A stretch of DNA of 64,000 bases from Ruegeria sp. R14_0 (lineage in GTDB: Bacteria > Pseudomonadota > Alphaproteobacteria > Rhodobacterales > Rhodobacteraceae), in the NCBI RefSeq assembly GCF_017743975.1, contig NZ_JAGHRC010000002.1, forward strand, positions 434,001-498,000. Direction: 5' to 3'. Numbering within the stretch: position 1 is the first letter of the stretch; each line of letters starts with the position of its first letter. Made by a program: the position numbers and the translations under genes. Under the pieces are notes generated by a model. It made no database searches and was not told where the DNA came from. It worked only from the letters and a program-made list of their open reading frames with translations. Shown piece after piece: positions 26,220-34,387 of the stretch.

Positions 26220-27317
26220 TTAGTTCAGGCGCTCGCCCGTTTCCTTGGCAAAGTACGACACCTTGCTCATGTCGAAGGCAAGGTTGAGCATCTTGCCCGC
26301 CTGTGCGCTGGTTTCCGCATGCAAGCGTGCGGTGACCTGTTTGCCGCCCAGTTCCGATACCACATAGGTGTCGGCCCCGGCGGGTTCCACCATATCGACC
26401 ATGCAAGCCGCTTCCTGAACGCCGTCGCCAGCCCGGAACCCGGCCTCAGCAATATCTTCGGGACGCAGGCCCAGAATGACATCCTGTGGCAGCGACAGAT
26501 CGCGTGCGTCGTTCAACACCAGCGTTTCGCCTTGGTCGCGCGCGATGGCGATCTGGGTGCCCGAGCCATTCCTGGTCGCTTGCGCCGGGATCAGGTTCAT
26601 CGCAGGCGAGCCCATGAAATCGGCCACAAACAGGTTGGCCGGGTTGTTATAGATCTCGGCCGGAGTACCAATCTGCTGCACCACTCCACCCTTGAGAACC
26701 ACGATCTTAGTGGCCAAGGTCATCGCTTCGATCTGGTCATGGGTCACATAGACGATCGAGGCATCCAACGTCTGGTGCAGCTTCTTGATCTCGGTCCGCA
26801 TCTCAACCCGAAGCTTGGCGTCGAGGTTCGACAGCGGCTCGTCAAACAGAAACAGTTTGGGATCGCGCACCAGCGCGCGACCCATCGCAACCCGCTGACG
26901 CTGACCACCCGACAATTGGCTGGGGCGGCGGTTCAGCAAGGGTTCGATCTGCAGCAGCGAGGCGACCTCTTTCAGCTTGGCATCCTGCGTGGCCTGATCG
27001 ACCCCGCGGACCTTCATGCCGAACGTGATGTTCTTGGCCACGGTCATGGTCGGGTACAGAGCGTAGGACTGGAACACCATCGCGATGTCACGGTCCTTGG
27101 GGCTGACATGGGTCATGTCGTTGCCACCGATGGACAGCGTCCCGCCGGTGATTTCCTCAAGCCCCGCGATGCAGTTCAGCAAGGTGGACTTACCGCAGCC
27201 CGAGGGGCCGACCAGCACCAGGAAATCGCCCGGTTCGATCGAGATGTTGATGTCCTTCAGAATCTCGGTCGCACCGTAATTCTTATAGAGTTTGTTGATA
27301 TCAAGGATGGGAGCCAT
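26220..27317 (-). CDS. Sugar ABC transporter ATP-binding protein (UgpC/MalK type)
   Basis: This 365-aa ATPase has Walker A GPSGCGKST at 37-45, the signature [16 protein letters not shown], Walker B LFLFDEP, and the switch His in VYVTHDQ. The C-terminal 120 residues form the OB-type regulatory domain of MalK/UgpC-class proteins (VILGLRPEDI). It energises uptake through the two permeases encoded upstream with 3 bases between the genes. It is the last gene of the operon that starts with the binding protein at 30387. Confidence 0.94.
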   Translation of the reverse strand: MAPILDINKLYKNYGATEILKDINISIEPGDFLVLVGPSGCGKSTLLNCIAGLEEITGGTLSIGGNDMTHVSPKDRDIAMVFQSYALYPTMTVAKNITFGMKVRGVDQATQDAKLKEVASLLQIEPLLNRRPSQLSGGQRQRVAMGRALVRDPKLFLFDEPLSNLDAKLRVEMRTEIKKLHQTLDASIVYVTHDQIEAMTLATKIVVLKGGVVQQIGTPAEIYNNPANLFVADFMGSPAMNLIPAQATRNGSGTQIAIARDQGETLVLNDARDLSLPQDVILGLRPEDIAEAGFRAGDGVQEAACMVDMVEPAGADTYVVSELGGKQVTARLHAETSAQAGKMLNLAFDMSKVSYFAKETGERLN

Positions 27318-27320
27318 GGG

Positions 27321-28220
27321 TTATCCCTTCACGGAACCGGCGGTCAGGCCGCGGATGAAATACTTACCGGCAACGACATAGACGAGCAGCGTCGGCAGAC
27401 CCGCGATGATCGCGGCGGCCATGTCGACGTTGTACTCTTTGACGCCGGTGGTGGAGTTAACAATGTTGTTGAGGGCAACGGTCACGGGCTGCGTGCCTGC
27501 CTGGCTGAACGACACGCCGAACAGAAAGTCGTTCCAGATTTGCGTGAACTGCCAGATAACGGTCACCACAACGATGGGCAGCGACAGCGGCAGGAAGATC
27601 GACCAGAAGATCCGCAGGAAACCGGCCCCATCTACACGGGCAGCCTTAGTCAACTCGGCCGGGATGGTGACATAGTAGTTGCGGAAGAACAGCGTGGTGA
27701 AGCCCAGCCCGTAGATGACGTGGACGAAGATCAGGCCCGGAATGGTTCCGGCGATCCCCATCATGCCCAGCAGACGCGCCATCGGCAGCAGCACCACTTG
27801 GAACGGGATAAAGCAACCAAACAGCATCAGCGAGAAGATGATGTTGGCCCCTTTGAACCGCCACTGCGCCACGACATAGCCGTTCAGCGCACCCAGCAGG
27901 GTCGAGATCGCCACCGCCGGCACAGCAATCAGGACCGAGTTCCAGAAATAGGGCCGCAGACCTTCACACTGGATACCGGTGCAAGCGCCTGACCATGCGG
28001 TTTTCCAGGCGTCGAAGCTGACTTCGCGCGGCAGTGAGATGAGAGAGCCAGTGCGGATTTCCTCAAGGCTTTTCAGCGACGTAGTGACCATTACGAACAG
28101 CGGCATCAGGTAGTACAGCGCGAACAGGCCCAACAGGACATACAGCAACCAACGCAGGGCAATCTTGCCAGTGCCACTTTGGGTGCGGGTTTGGGTTTGG
28201 GGCATCGAAATATCAGTCAT
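27321..28220 (-). CDS. Sugar ABC transporter permease (MalG-like)
   Basis: This 299-aa inner-membrane protein has six predicted membrane segments and the binding-protein-dependent permease EAA loop (ELTKAARVDGAGFLRIFWSIFLPLSLP). It begins with a cytoplasmic N-terminal tail before the first segment (WLLYVLLGLFALYYLMPLFVMV). The start overlaps the stop of the other permease by 8 bp. The pairing and order match glucose/mannose-type carbohydrate importers. Confidence 0.92.
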   Translation of the reverse strand: MTDISMPQTQTRTQSGTGKIALRWLLYVLLGLFALYYLMPLFVMVTTSLKSLEEIRTGSLISLPREVSFDAWKTAWSGACTGIQCEGLRPYFWNSVLIAVPAVAISTLLGALNGYVVAQWRFKGANIIFSLMLFGCFIPFQVVLLPMARLLGMMGIAGTIPGLIFVHVIYGLGFTTLFFRNYYVTIPAELTKAARVDGAGFLRIFWSIFLPLSLPIVVVTVIWQFTQIWNDFLFGVSFSQAGTQPVTVALNNIVNSTTGVKEYNVDMAAAIIAGLPTLLVYVVAGKYFIRGLTAGSVKG

Positions 28221-29085
28221 TTTTAGCCCTCAGTTCTGAATAAAGGTAAGGAACCACGATGGCAAAGACGACCAGCATCATGATCATTGCAGACGAGGCC
28301 GCCTGACCAATATCACCGCGCGAAAACGCCATGGCGTACATGTAGGTGGCCGGCAAATCGGTTGCGTAACCCGGACCACCGCCTGTCAGCGCAATGACAA
28401 GGTCAAAGCTTTTGATCGCGAGGTGGGCCAGCACGATGAAGGCGGACAGGAAGATCGGGGCCATCGAAGGGATGATGATCGCCGTATAGATGCGCCATGT
28501 GGGGATGCCATCGACCTGCGCGGCCTTGATGATCTCTCCGTCCACAGACCGCAGCCCGGCAAGAAACAGCGCCATGACGAAGCCTGAGCTCTGCCAGATC
28601 GCGGCCATCACGATGGTGTAGATGGCGTAGTCAGGGTTCACCAGCCAGTCGAACTCGAAATTCGGAAAGCCCCAGCCCTGCACCATGGACTCGATCCCCA
28701 GACCGGGGTTCAAAATCCATTTCCACGCGGTGCCGGTAACGATCATCGACAGCGCCATTGGGTACAGGTAGATCGTGCGGATCGCTCCTTCGGCGCGGAT
28801 CTTCTGATCCAGCAGGATGGCCAGCAACAGGCCCAGCACCATCGCGATCACGATGAACAGCGCGCCAAAGACATACAGGTTGTTGATTGCCGTGTCCCAG
28901 CGGGGTGAGTCGAACAGGCGCTCATATTGAATGAAGCCCTTGATCTCGTATTTCGGCAGTAGTTTCGATCGGGTCAGCGACACCCATGCAGTCCATCCGA
29001 TAAAGCCGTAGACAAAGATCAATACGGCGATGAACGACGGTGCCAGCACCACCTTGGGCAGGTGGTTTTCCAGCCATTCGGACAT
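28213..29085 (-). CDS. Sugar ABC transporter permease (MalF-like)
   Basis: This is a 290-aa inner-membrane protein with six membrane segments, an EAA loop (EIIKAAQVDGIPTWRIYTAIIIPSMAP), and the N-terminal segment VVLAPSFIAVLIFVYGFIGWTAWVSLT. The ATG at 29085 has a GGAGG site about 4 bases upstream. It forms the translocation pore with the MalG-like partner. A stem-loop separates it from the binding-protein gene upstream, probably setting lower expression of the permeases. Confidence 0.92.
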   Translation of the reverse strand: MSEWLENHLPKVVLAPSFIAVLIFVYGFIGWTAWVSLTRSKLLPKYEIKGFIQYERLFDSPRWDTAINNLYVFGALFIVIAMVLGLLLAILLDQKIRAEGAIRTIYLYPMALSMIVTGTAWKWILNPGLGIESMVQGWGFPNFEFDWLVNPDYAIYTIVMAAIWQSSGFVMALFLAGLRSVDGEIIKAAQVDGIPTWRIYTAIIIPSMAPIFLSAFIVLAHLAIKSFDLVIALTGGGPGYATDLPATYMYAMAFSRGDIGQAASSAMIMMLVVFAIVVPYLYSELRAKND

Positions 29086-29105
29086 TTTAGCCTCCGGGGA
29101 AAGGT

Positions 29106-29134
29106 GCTCTGCCCCTCAGTATAGGGGGCAGAGC
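29106..29134 (-). other. Intercistronic stem-loop between binding protein and permease genes
   Basis: GCTCTGCCCC (29106-29115) pairs perfectly with GGGGCAGAGC (29125-29134) across a 9-base loop, in the 57-base gap of the operon. No T run follows. Such hairpins stabilise the upstream binding-protein mRNA and lower downstream expression in many ABC operons. Confidence 0.6.
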
Positions 29135-29142
29135 GTGTTGGA

Positions 29143-30387
29143 TCAGTAGCTGTTTGCTACCGCGTCCGCCAGTTGCTGAACCGCGTCAGCCGAGGACATA
29201 TCCGAGTTGAAATGCGCGGTCACGACGTCGGTGATCGCACCGGACTGCGATCCGCGCAGGGCCATGCCATGGGCATAGGACGGCAGCAGTGAACCGGCGT
29301 CCGAGGTCGCGCCCATGTCTTTGGCTGACAGGTTGGCACAGATGTCGAAGTCATCCAGCGCCACGTCGGTCCGTGCAGGGATCGAGCCTTTGTTCAGGTT
29401 GAACACTTTCTGGAAGTTCGGCGCGACAATCAGCTTGGCCAGCAGGTCCTGACCGGCTTTCTTGTCGTCGCCTTCCACGTCGAACATGGCAAAGCTGTCA
29501 ACGTTGTACAAGTAACCGTCACCTGGGGTCGAGGCGCACAGGAAGTCCTCGCCCGGCTTCTTGCCAGCCGCCAGGAATTCACCCTTGGCCCAGTCGCCCA
29601 TGATCTGGAACGCCGCTTCGCCGTTCATGACCATGGCAGTCGCCAGGTTCCAATCACGGCCCGAGAAGTTCTCATCCACATAGCCACGCAGGGTGCGCAT
29701 CTGGTCAAAGACCTGAACCATCGTGTCCGACGTCAGCGCTTCAGGGTCCAGATCAACCAGTGCCTTCTGGAAGAACTCAGGCCCGCCAATGCCCAGAACC
29801 ACCGTTTCAAAGACGGTCGCGTCCTGCCATGCCTGACCACCATGGGCCAGCGGGATCACACCAGCGGCCTGCAGCTTGTCCGCGGCGGCGTTGAACTCTT
29901 CCCAAGTGGTCGGCATTTCGATGCCGTTTGCCGCCAGAACGTCTGCGTTGGCCCAGATCCAGTCCACACGGTGCACGTTCACCGGTGCCGCGCACCAGGT
30001 GCCCTCACACTTCATGTGACCCGCGATCGATGCGGGCAGCACTTCGGCCCAGCCTTCAGCCTCGGCGACGGACGAGATGTCGGCCAGAACGCCCTCTTCA
30101 TACCATTCCTGAATGGCGGGGCCTTTCAACTGAACGGCAGCCGGCGCGTTGCCCGCCAGAACACGGGCCCGCAGCGCGGTCATCGCGGCGTCACCGCCAC
30201 CACCTGCGACCGGCATGTCGGTCCATGTACCGCCGTTCGAGGCAAATTCTTCCTGCAGAACAGCGACCGACTTGGCCTCACCGCCCGAGGTCCACCAGTG
30301 CAGAACCTCAGCCTGCGGCTCGGCCACAACCGACGATGCGGCCGCAACAGCCAGCGTCGATACGGTGGCAAATGCAAAACGATTCAT
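29143..30387 (-). CDS. Sugar ABC transporter periplasmic binding protein (glucose/mannose type)
   Basis: The ATG at 30387 (414 aa) has GGAGGAGA just upstream and opens a signal peptide (MNRFAFATVSTLAVAAASSVVAEP). The mature protein is a family 1 solute-binding protein with EVLHWWTSGGEAKSVAVLQEEFASNGGTW, typical of the GtsA/glucose-mannose group. Cysteines in MKCEGTWCAAPVN may form a disulfide. It captures the sugar for the permease/ATPase genes downstream. A two-component system is encoded divergently, as in Pseudomonas gts/gltR-gtrS loci, so glucose-like substrates are likely but not proven. Confidence 0.92.
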   Translation of the reverse strand: MNRFAFATVSTLAVAAASSVVAEPQAEVLHWWTSGGEAKSVAVLQEEFASNGGTWTDMPVAGGGGDAAMTALRARVLAGNAPAAVQLKGPAIQEWYEEGVLADISSVAEAEGWAEVLPASIAGHMKCEGTWCAAPVNVHRVDWIWANADVLAANGIEMPTTWEEFNAAADKLQAAGVIPLAHGGQAWQDATVFETVVLGIGGPEFFQKALVDLDPEALTSDTMVQVFDQMRTLRGYVDENFSGRDWNLATAMVMNGEAAFQIMGDWAKGEFLAAGKKPGEDFLCASTPGDGYLYNVDSFAMFDVEGDDKKAGQDLLAKLIVAPNFQKVFNLNKGSIPARTDVALDDFDICANLSAKDMGATSDAGSLLPSYAHGMALRGSQSGAITDVVTAHFNSDMSSADAVQQLADAVANSY

Positions 30388-30517
30388 GTCTTGTCTCCTC
30401 CCTGAGAACTCAATGGCTGCCGAAGCAGCGATTGCGCTATTACTGAGGGCCGAATGCCATCTGACAACGCGTAATCCGCGCCAAGATGCAGACGAAGCCC
30501 AATTTTTCACCACTTTT

Positions 30518-30562
30518 GTTACAGCGTGTTACGTTGACATTGAATCCGTTTCCGTTCGTTAC
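30518..30562. promoter_or_regulatory. 10-bp-phased direct repeats in the divergent sugar/two-component promoter
   Basis: GTTAC occurs at 30518, 30528 and 30558, with GTTTC at 30548, all on one 10-bp register (offsets 0, 10, 30 and 40). Regularly phased direct repeats are the typical binding array for OmpR-family dimers. They lie 43-87 bases upstream of the response-regulator start and 131 or more bases from the binding-protein start. Confidence 0.55.
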
Positions 30563-30604
30563 AATTGACGACGTCGGAGGAATATTATCGGGAGGACAGA
30601 CAGA

Positions 30605-31336
30605 GTGAGCATTCCGCGGCTTCTGGTGGTGGATGACGACCCGGACATGCGGTCGATGATGACTCAACTGATGCAAAAGAACGGGTTCATCGCCCTGCCC
30701 GCCAGCACCGAGCGTGAAATCCGTTCGCACTTGTCCAACGGCCGGATCGACCTGATCCTGCTGGATGTGATGCTGGGGGATGAGAACGGCATCGACATTT
30801 GCGCCCGGCTGCGGCGCGAACAGGATGTGCCGATCATCCTGGTCTCGGCCCTGTCCGCAGACCATCAGCGCATGGCCGGTTATGAGGTTGGGGCGGATGA
30901 CTACATCGCCAAGCCGTTCAACCCGCAACTGATGCTGGCCCGTATTCGCGCGGTGATGCAACGCGCGCGGCGGTCGTCGTCGCTGGCCTATCGTCGACGA
31001 ACCCGCACCTTCCGCTTTGACGGTTGGGTCTATAACGGAAAGCGCGACGACCTACACTCCCCCGAAGGCTATCTGGTGTCTCTGTCGCAACGGGAAACCG
31101 CCCTGCTCAAGGTGCTGCTGGCCAATCCGCATATCCCGCTGACCCGAGAAGAGATCGTCGCCGCGCTGGATGTGACCGGCGACAGCGACAAGCCCGAGGC
31201 GCAGGGGCGCGCCATCGACATGCTGGTGGGTCGCCTGCGGTCCAAGATTGAGGCGAACCCGAAAGATCCGCAAATGCTGCGCACGGAACGCGGGGTCGGT
31301 TATATCTTTGCCGCTGACATCGCGGTCGAAGAATGA
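30605..31336 (+). CDS. OmpR-family response regulator
   Basis: This is a 243-aa regulator with GTG start preceded by GGGAGGAC. The receiver domain has the acidic pocket D10-D12, phospho-acceptor D54 (LLDVMLG), conserved S81 and K103 (IAKPFNP). A winged-helix DNA-binding domain follows (SLSQRETALLKVLLANPHIPLTREEI, GRAIDMLVGRLRSKIE, RTERGVGYIF). It is coupled to the downstream histidine kinase by ATGA overlap and is divergent from the sugar ABC operon, its probable target. Confidence 0.94.
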   Translation: MSIPRLLVVDDDPDMRSMMTQLMQKNGFIALPASTEREIRSHLSNGRIDLILLDVMLGDENGIDICARLRREQDVPIILVSALSADHQRMAGYEVGADDYIAKPFNPQLMLARIRAVMQRARRSSSLAYRRRTRTFRFDGWVYNGKRDDLHSPEGYLVSLSQRETALLKVLLANPHIPLTREEIVAALDVTGDSDKPEAQGRAIDMLVGRLRSKIEANPKDPQMLRTERGVGYIFAADIAVEE

Positions 31337-32775
31337 CCCTGCGACTGCGCAATCTGGGATTGCTGTGGGCGTTGTCGGCTTTTGCCGCGGGGCTTGTTTC
31401 AGCCGGGCTGTGGTTCGCATCGGCGCGTGCCTGGAATGATTACCTGATCCAATCCTTCGTCGCCGGATTCACGGTGTACGAAGAGTTGCGCACCGGCATG
31501 GCCCCGTCCGAGGGTCTTTCGATCACACGCTTGTCGCCGAAAGATGCCGCGCTGGCCGAAAATGGCGAATTCCAGCGCCTGCCCGGGTTCTCGGACCGCC
31601 GGTTTGTCACCAACCTGTCGATCCTGACGGACAGTTCGTCGCCGCTCAGCGGGCGCGAGCTGACGGTCGCGATCCTGTCTGACCGGCTGATCTATCCTGT
31701 GTCAGACATCGTCTCGGGCATTGATCAAACCGGTCCCGAGAAGATGGGCAACCTGACCCGGTTGTTGGCCACCTATTGCAGCGAACCGATCCTGATCGCA
31801 AAATTCGGGCGTGAAGCTTGGTATCAGGTGGATGGGACGCGGATCTGGGGCTGTCAGGCCGCACCGATGGATTTGCGCCTGCCCGCCGTTCTGTTGGGGA
31901 TTGTCGCGCTTGCGATCATCCTGTCTTCGGTCAGCAACGTTTCGGATACCTTCACCCGGTTCGCGCACGCCCTACGCCAACGGCAGCGGTTGGGCGGACC
32001 GGAAAGCTATGAGGCTGATGGCCCGGATGAGCTGCGCAATATCGTTTCAGCCGTGAACGCCCATCTGGATGCCGAGCGCGCTCAGCTGGAAAAACGCGCG
32101 ACGGTCTTGTCCGGCGTCAGCCACGATCTTGGCACTCCCGCGACCCGCGTGCGCCTGCGTGCGGCCCTGATCGCTGATGACGAACTGCGCGAAAAGCTTG
32201 AGGCGGACGTGGACCAGATGACCGGCATGATCGAAAGCGTCCTGACCTACACGCGGTCCGAACTGGATGTCGAGGAACCACAACAGATCTCCCTGACCTC
32301 TCTGGTCGAGTCGTTGGTCGCCGACTATCAGGACATGGACCTGCCCGTGACCCTGAAACAGACCGATCCCGTCGCGGTCGAAGGGGCCACATCCGTCTTT
32401 ATGTCCCGGCGTGGTCATGGTCAGCTTACCGAGACGCGCCGCGTATTGGTCGTAGCGCGGCCGATTTCTCTGCGGCGCGCGCTGACCAACCTGATCGACA
32501 ACGCCCTGAAATACGGGCGTCATGCCGAGGTCCAGTTGGAGACTGACGCGACCACGGCCACCATCACGGTCGAGGATAAGGGCACTGACCTTTCCGTCTC
32601 CGATATCGAAAACCTGATGGCCCCGTTTCGGCGCGGATCGAACACCGGATCATCGGACGGATTCGGCTTGGGCCTGACAATTGCCTCCACCGTAGCCGAG
32701 CAACATGGCGGAGAAATGCGCTTTGAGGCCGGAGACTGCGGCCTGCGCGCCTGTCTGCAGATCGCTCGGCAGTGA
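31333..32775 (+). CDS. Sensor histidine kinase
   Basis: This 480-aa inner-membrane kinase has two membrane segments (about 5-28 and 184-202) enclosing a periplasmic sensor of about 155 residues with two Cys (ATYCSE and WGCQAA). A HAMP-like linker follows, then the phospho-acceptor H264 in GVSHDLGTPATRV and the ATPase domain with N box NLIDNALKYG and G2 box GFGLGLTIA. The G1 box reads DKGTDLS, where the usual second glycine is replaced. It should sense a periplasmic signal, perhaps sugar or sugar-bound binding protein, for the coupled response regulator. It ends 4 bases from fliP, which is on the other strand. Confidence 0.93.
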   Translation: MTLRLRNLGLLWALSAFAAGLVSAGLWFASARAWNDYLIQSFVAGFTVYEELRTGMAPSEGLSITRLSPKDAALAENGEFQRLPGFSDRRFVTNLSILTDSSSPLSGRELTVAILSDRLIYPVSDIVSGIDQTGPEKMGNLTRLLATYCSEPILIAKFGREAWYQVDGTRIWGCQAAPMDLRLPAVLLGIVALAIILSSVSNVSDTFTRFAHALRQRQRLGGPESYEADGPDELRNIVSAVNAHLDAERAQLEKRATVLSGVSHDLGTPATRVRLRAALIADDELREKLEADVDQMTGMIESVLTYTRSELDVEEPQQISLTSLVESLVADYQDMDLPVTLKQTDPVAVEGATSVFMSRRGHGQLTETRRVLVVARPISLRRALTNLIDNALKYGRHAEVQLETDATTATITVEDKGTDLSVSDIENLMAPFRRGSNTGSSDGFGLGLTIASTVAEQHGGEMRFEAGDCGLRACLQIARQ

Positions 32776-32779
32776 GTAC

Positions 32780-33511
32780 TCAGGTCGCATAACTGCGCAC
32801 AAGTGCGCGGGCGATCAACGACCAGCCATCGGCAATGACAAAAAACGCCAGCTTGAACGGCAGCGACACGATGGCCGGTGGCACCATCATCATGCCCATC
32901 GACATCAAGACCGCGGCAACCACAAGATCGATAATCAGAAAGGGCAGGAACACCAGAAACCCAATCTGAAAGGCACGCGCGATTTCCGACAGCATGAAGG
33001 ACGGCATCAGGATCGACAGCGGCGCATCGGGCGACAGAGGGATAGCATCCCCTTCGGGGCGCAAAGCGGCCATGGCGTGAAACGTATCAGGGTCCAGACG
33101 AGCCGCCATGAAATCGCGAAACGGTTGCACGGCGCGTTCCAAAGCGGGCTCAACCTCCATCGTCTCATTGACCATTGGGCGGATGCCAGCTGTCCAGGCT
33201 TCGGTAAAAACCGGATCCATGATGAAATAGGTCAGGAACAGAGCAAGGCTGACGATCAGCATATTCGGCGGAGACTGCTGCAAGCCGATCCCCTGCCGCA
33301 AGATGGCCAAAACGGTAATCAAAAACGGAAAACAGGTGATCATGATCGCAAGCCCGGGCGCGAGGCTGAGCACCGTAATCAACAGGATCAGCTGGATCGT
33401 GCGCGCCGAGATCGAGCCGCCCTCGCCCAGCGAGATCGACACCTCTTGTGCCGAAGCCAGAGACGGGGTCAACGCGGCAAGCACGACCACCAGCAACAGT
33501 AGCCGGTGCAT
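32780..33511 (-). CDS. fliP: Flagellar export apparatus protein FliP
   Basis: This 243-aa core component of the flagellar type III export gate has a signal-peptide-like start (MHRLLLLVVVLAALTPSLASA), the FliP signatures ITCFPFLITVLAILRQGIGLQQSPPNMLIVSLALFLTYF and MPSFMLSEI, and four membrane segments. FliP forms the export pore with FliQ and FliR, neither encoded here. The start overlaps the fliN stop as TGATG. Confidence 0.95.
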   Translation of the reverse strand: MHRLLLLVVVLAALTPSLASAQEVSISLGEGGSISARTIQLILLITVLSLAPGLAIMITCFPFLITVLAILRQGIGLQQSPPNMLIVSLALFLTYFIMDPVFTEAWTAGIRPMVNETMEVEPALERAVQPFRDFMAARLDPDTFHAMAALRPEGDAIPLSPDAPLSILMPSFMLSEIARAFQIGFLVFLPFLIIDLVVAAVLMSMGMMMVPPAIVSLPFKLAFFVIADGWSLIARALVRSYAT

Positions 33512-33798
33512 CAGCCGATACCGTTTTGAAGATCAGCGATTTCGGTCAGGCGCACGGCAAGTTGACCCGCCTGCTCTCCCTCCATCTCTTCCAATAGGCC
33601 GCGCGCGACAAGTTGATCCCCAACATAAAGGTCCACCGGGTCTTCGATGCGTTTGTCCAGCGTCAAAACGGCGTTTTCGCCCATGCTTAGCAGATCGCGG
33701 ATCAGCGGGCGCGCTCGACCCACCGACACGGTGACTTCGATCGGAACGGCCTCAAACGGGTTGGCCTTTTCGGTTCTCGGGGTCTGCGGATCACTCAT
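33511..33798 (-). CDS. fliN: Flagellar motor switch protein FliN (short form)
   Basis: This 95-aa SpoA-domain protein has VPIEVTVSVGRARPLIRDLLSMGENAVLTLDKRIEDPVDLYVGDQLVARGLL, the C-ring segment that forms the base of the switch complex with FliM and FliG. It is near the minimal FliN size, without a long N-terminal extension. It overlaps fliH upstream by 8 bp and fliP downstream by 1 base. Confidence 0.93.
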   Translation of the reverse strand: MSDPQTPRTEKANPFEAVPIEVTVSVGRARPLIRDLLSMGENAVLTLDKRIEDPVDLYVGDQLVARGLLEEMEGEQAGQLAVRLTEIADLQNGIG

Positions 33799-34387
33799 GG
33801 TTCACTGCCTCTTTTGCCTGAAAAACATACGCCTGAAAGGCTTGATCGATCGCAGCCAGCACTCCGCTGCAATCCACTTCGCGCTGGGAAATCCCCACCT
33901 TGAGCCGCGCCTGCCCAAGGTCGAGCGAGGCGTCTTCGACAACCTGCACCGGTGAGGATATTGCGTTAGGAATCATGCCTTCCACTTCGGCCGCGCGTCC
34001 CTCGGGTACAAAAACCCGCATCGGCTGTCCGATCTGCGTGCGGGCCATATCAGTGAGTTCTTCCGCGAGGCGGGCAGCGAACCCCCGGTCCATCGTTTCG
34101 GGTAAAACCACCTTTGTTAGACTCTGAAACATGGGTTCAAGGGACTGGGCCATCCAGTGAACAGCCTCATGGTAAGTGAAAGACATATCCTCGAGCGATC
34201 TGGCCAGATCGTCGGAAACCTGCCCCCGGCTGCTCTCTTGCGCTTGGGTGGCGTCCTCCCAGCCTGCACTGTAGCCCTGATCAAACGAGGCAAGCCTTTG
34301 TTCTTCCAGTGCGTCCTCATCCAGGACATGCAACTGACCCCCATTGGCCTGCAGGGTGAAATCTTCAAGAAGATGGGCAATCGACAT
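33791..34387 (-). CDS. fliH: Flagellar assembly protein FliH-like
   Basis: The ATG at 34387, which overlaps the fliF stop as TGATG, gives 198 aa. The N-terminal half is acidic and helical (FDQGYSAGWEDATQAQ, the FliH-type Gly-containing start); the C-terminal half resembles the stator-like domain of FliH/HrpE (ADDS replaced by DASLDLGQARLKVGISQREVDCS). FliH holds the FliI ATPase at the export gate; fliI is not in the window. Sequence conservation of FliH is low, so the call rests partly on position between fliF and fliN. Confidence 0.8.
   Translation of the reverse strand: MSIAHLLEDFTLQANGGQLHVLDEDALEEQRLASFDQGYSAGWEDATQAQESSRGQVSDDLARSLEDMSFTYHEAVHWMAQSLEPMFQSLTKVVLPETMDRGFAARLAEELTDMARTQIGQPMRVFVPEGRAAEVEGMIPNAISSPVQVVEDASLDLGQARLKVGISQREVDCSGVLAAIDQAFQAYVFQAKEAVNHE

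Noticed and set aside
26214-27992. A 592-codon plus-strand open frame over the sugar ABC genes
   Set aside because: It lies antisense to the ATPase and permease genes, has the His/Arg/Gln-rich composition of a shadow frame and no plausible family; the minus-strand genes have clear motifs.
32705-33502. A 265-codon plus-strand frame over fliP
   Set aside because: It is antisense to fliP, which has strong FliP signatures; the frame is rich in Gln, His and Arg as expected of a shadow.
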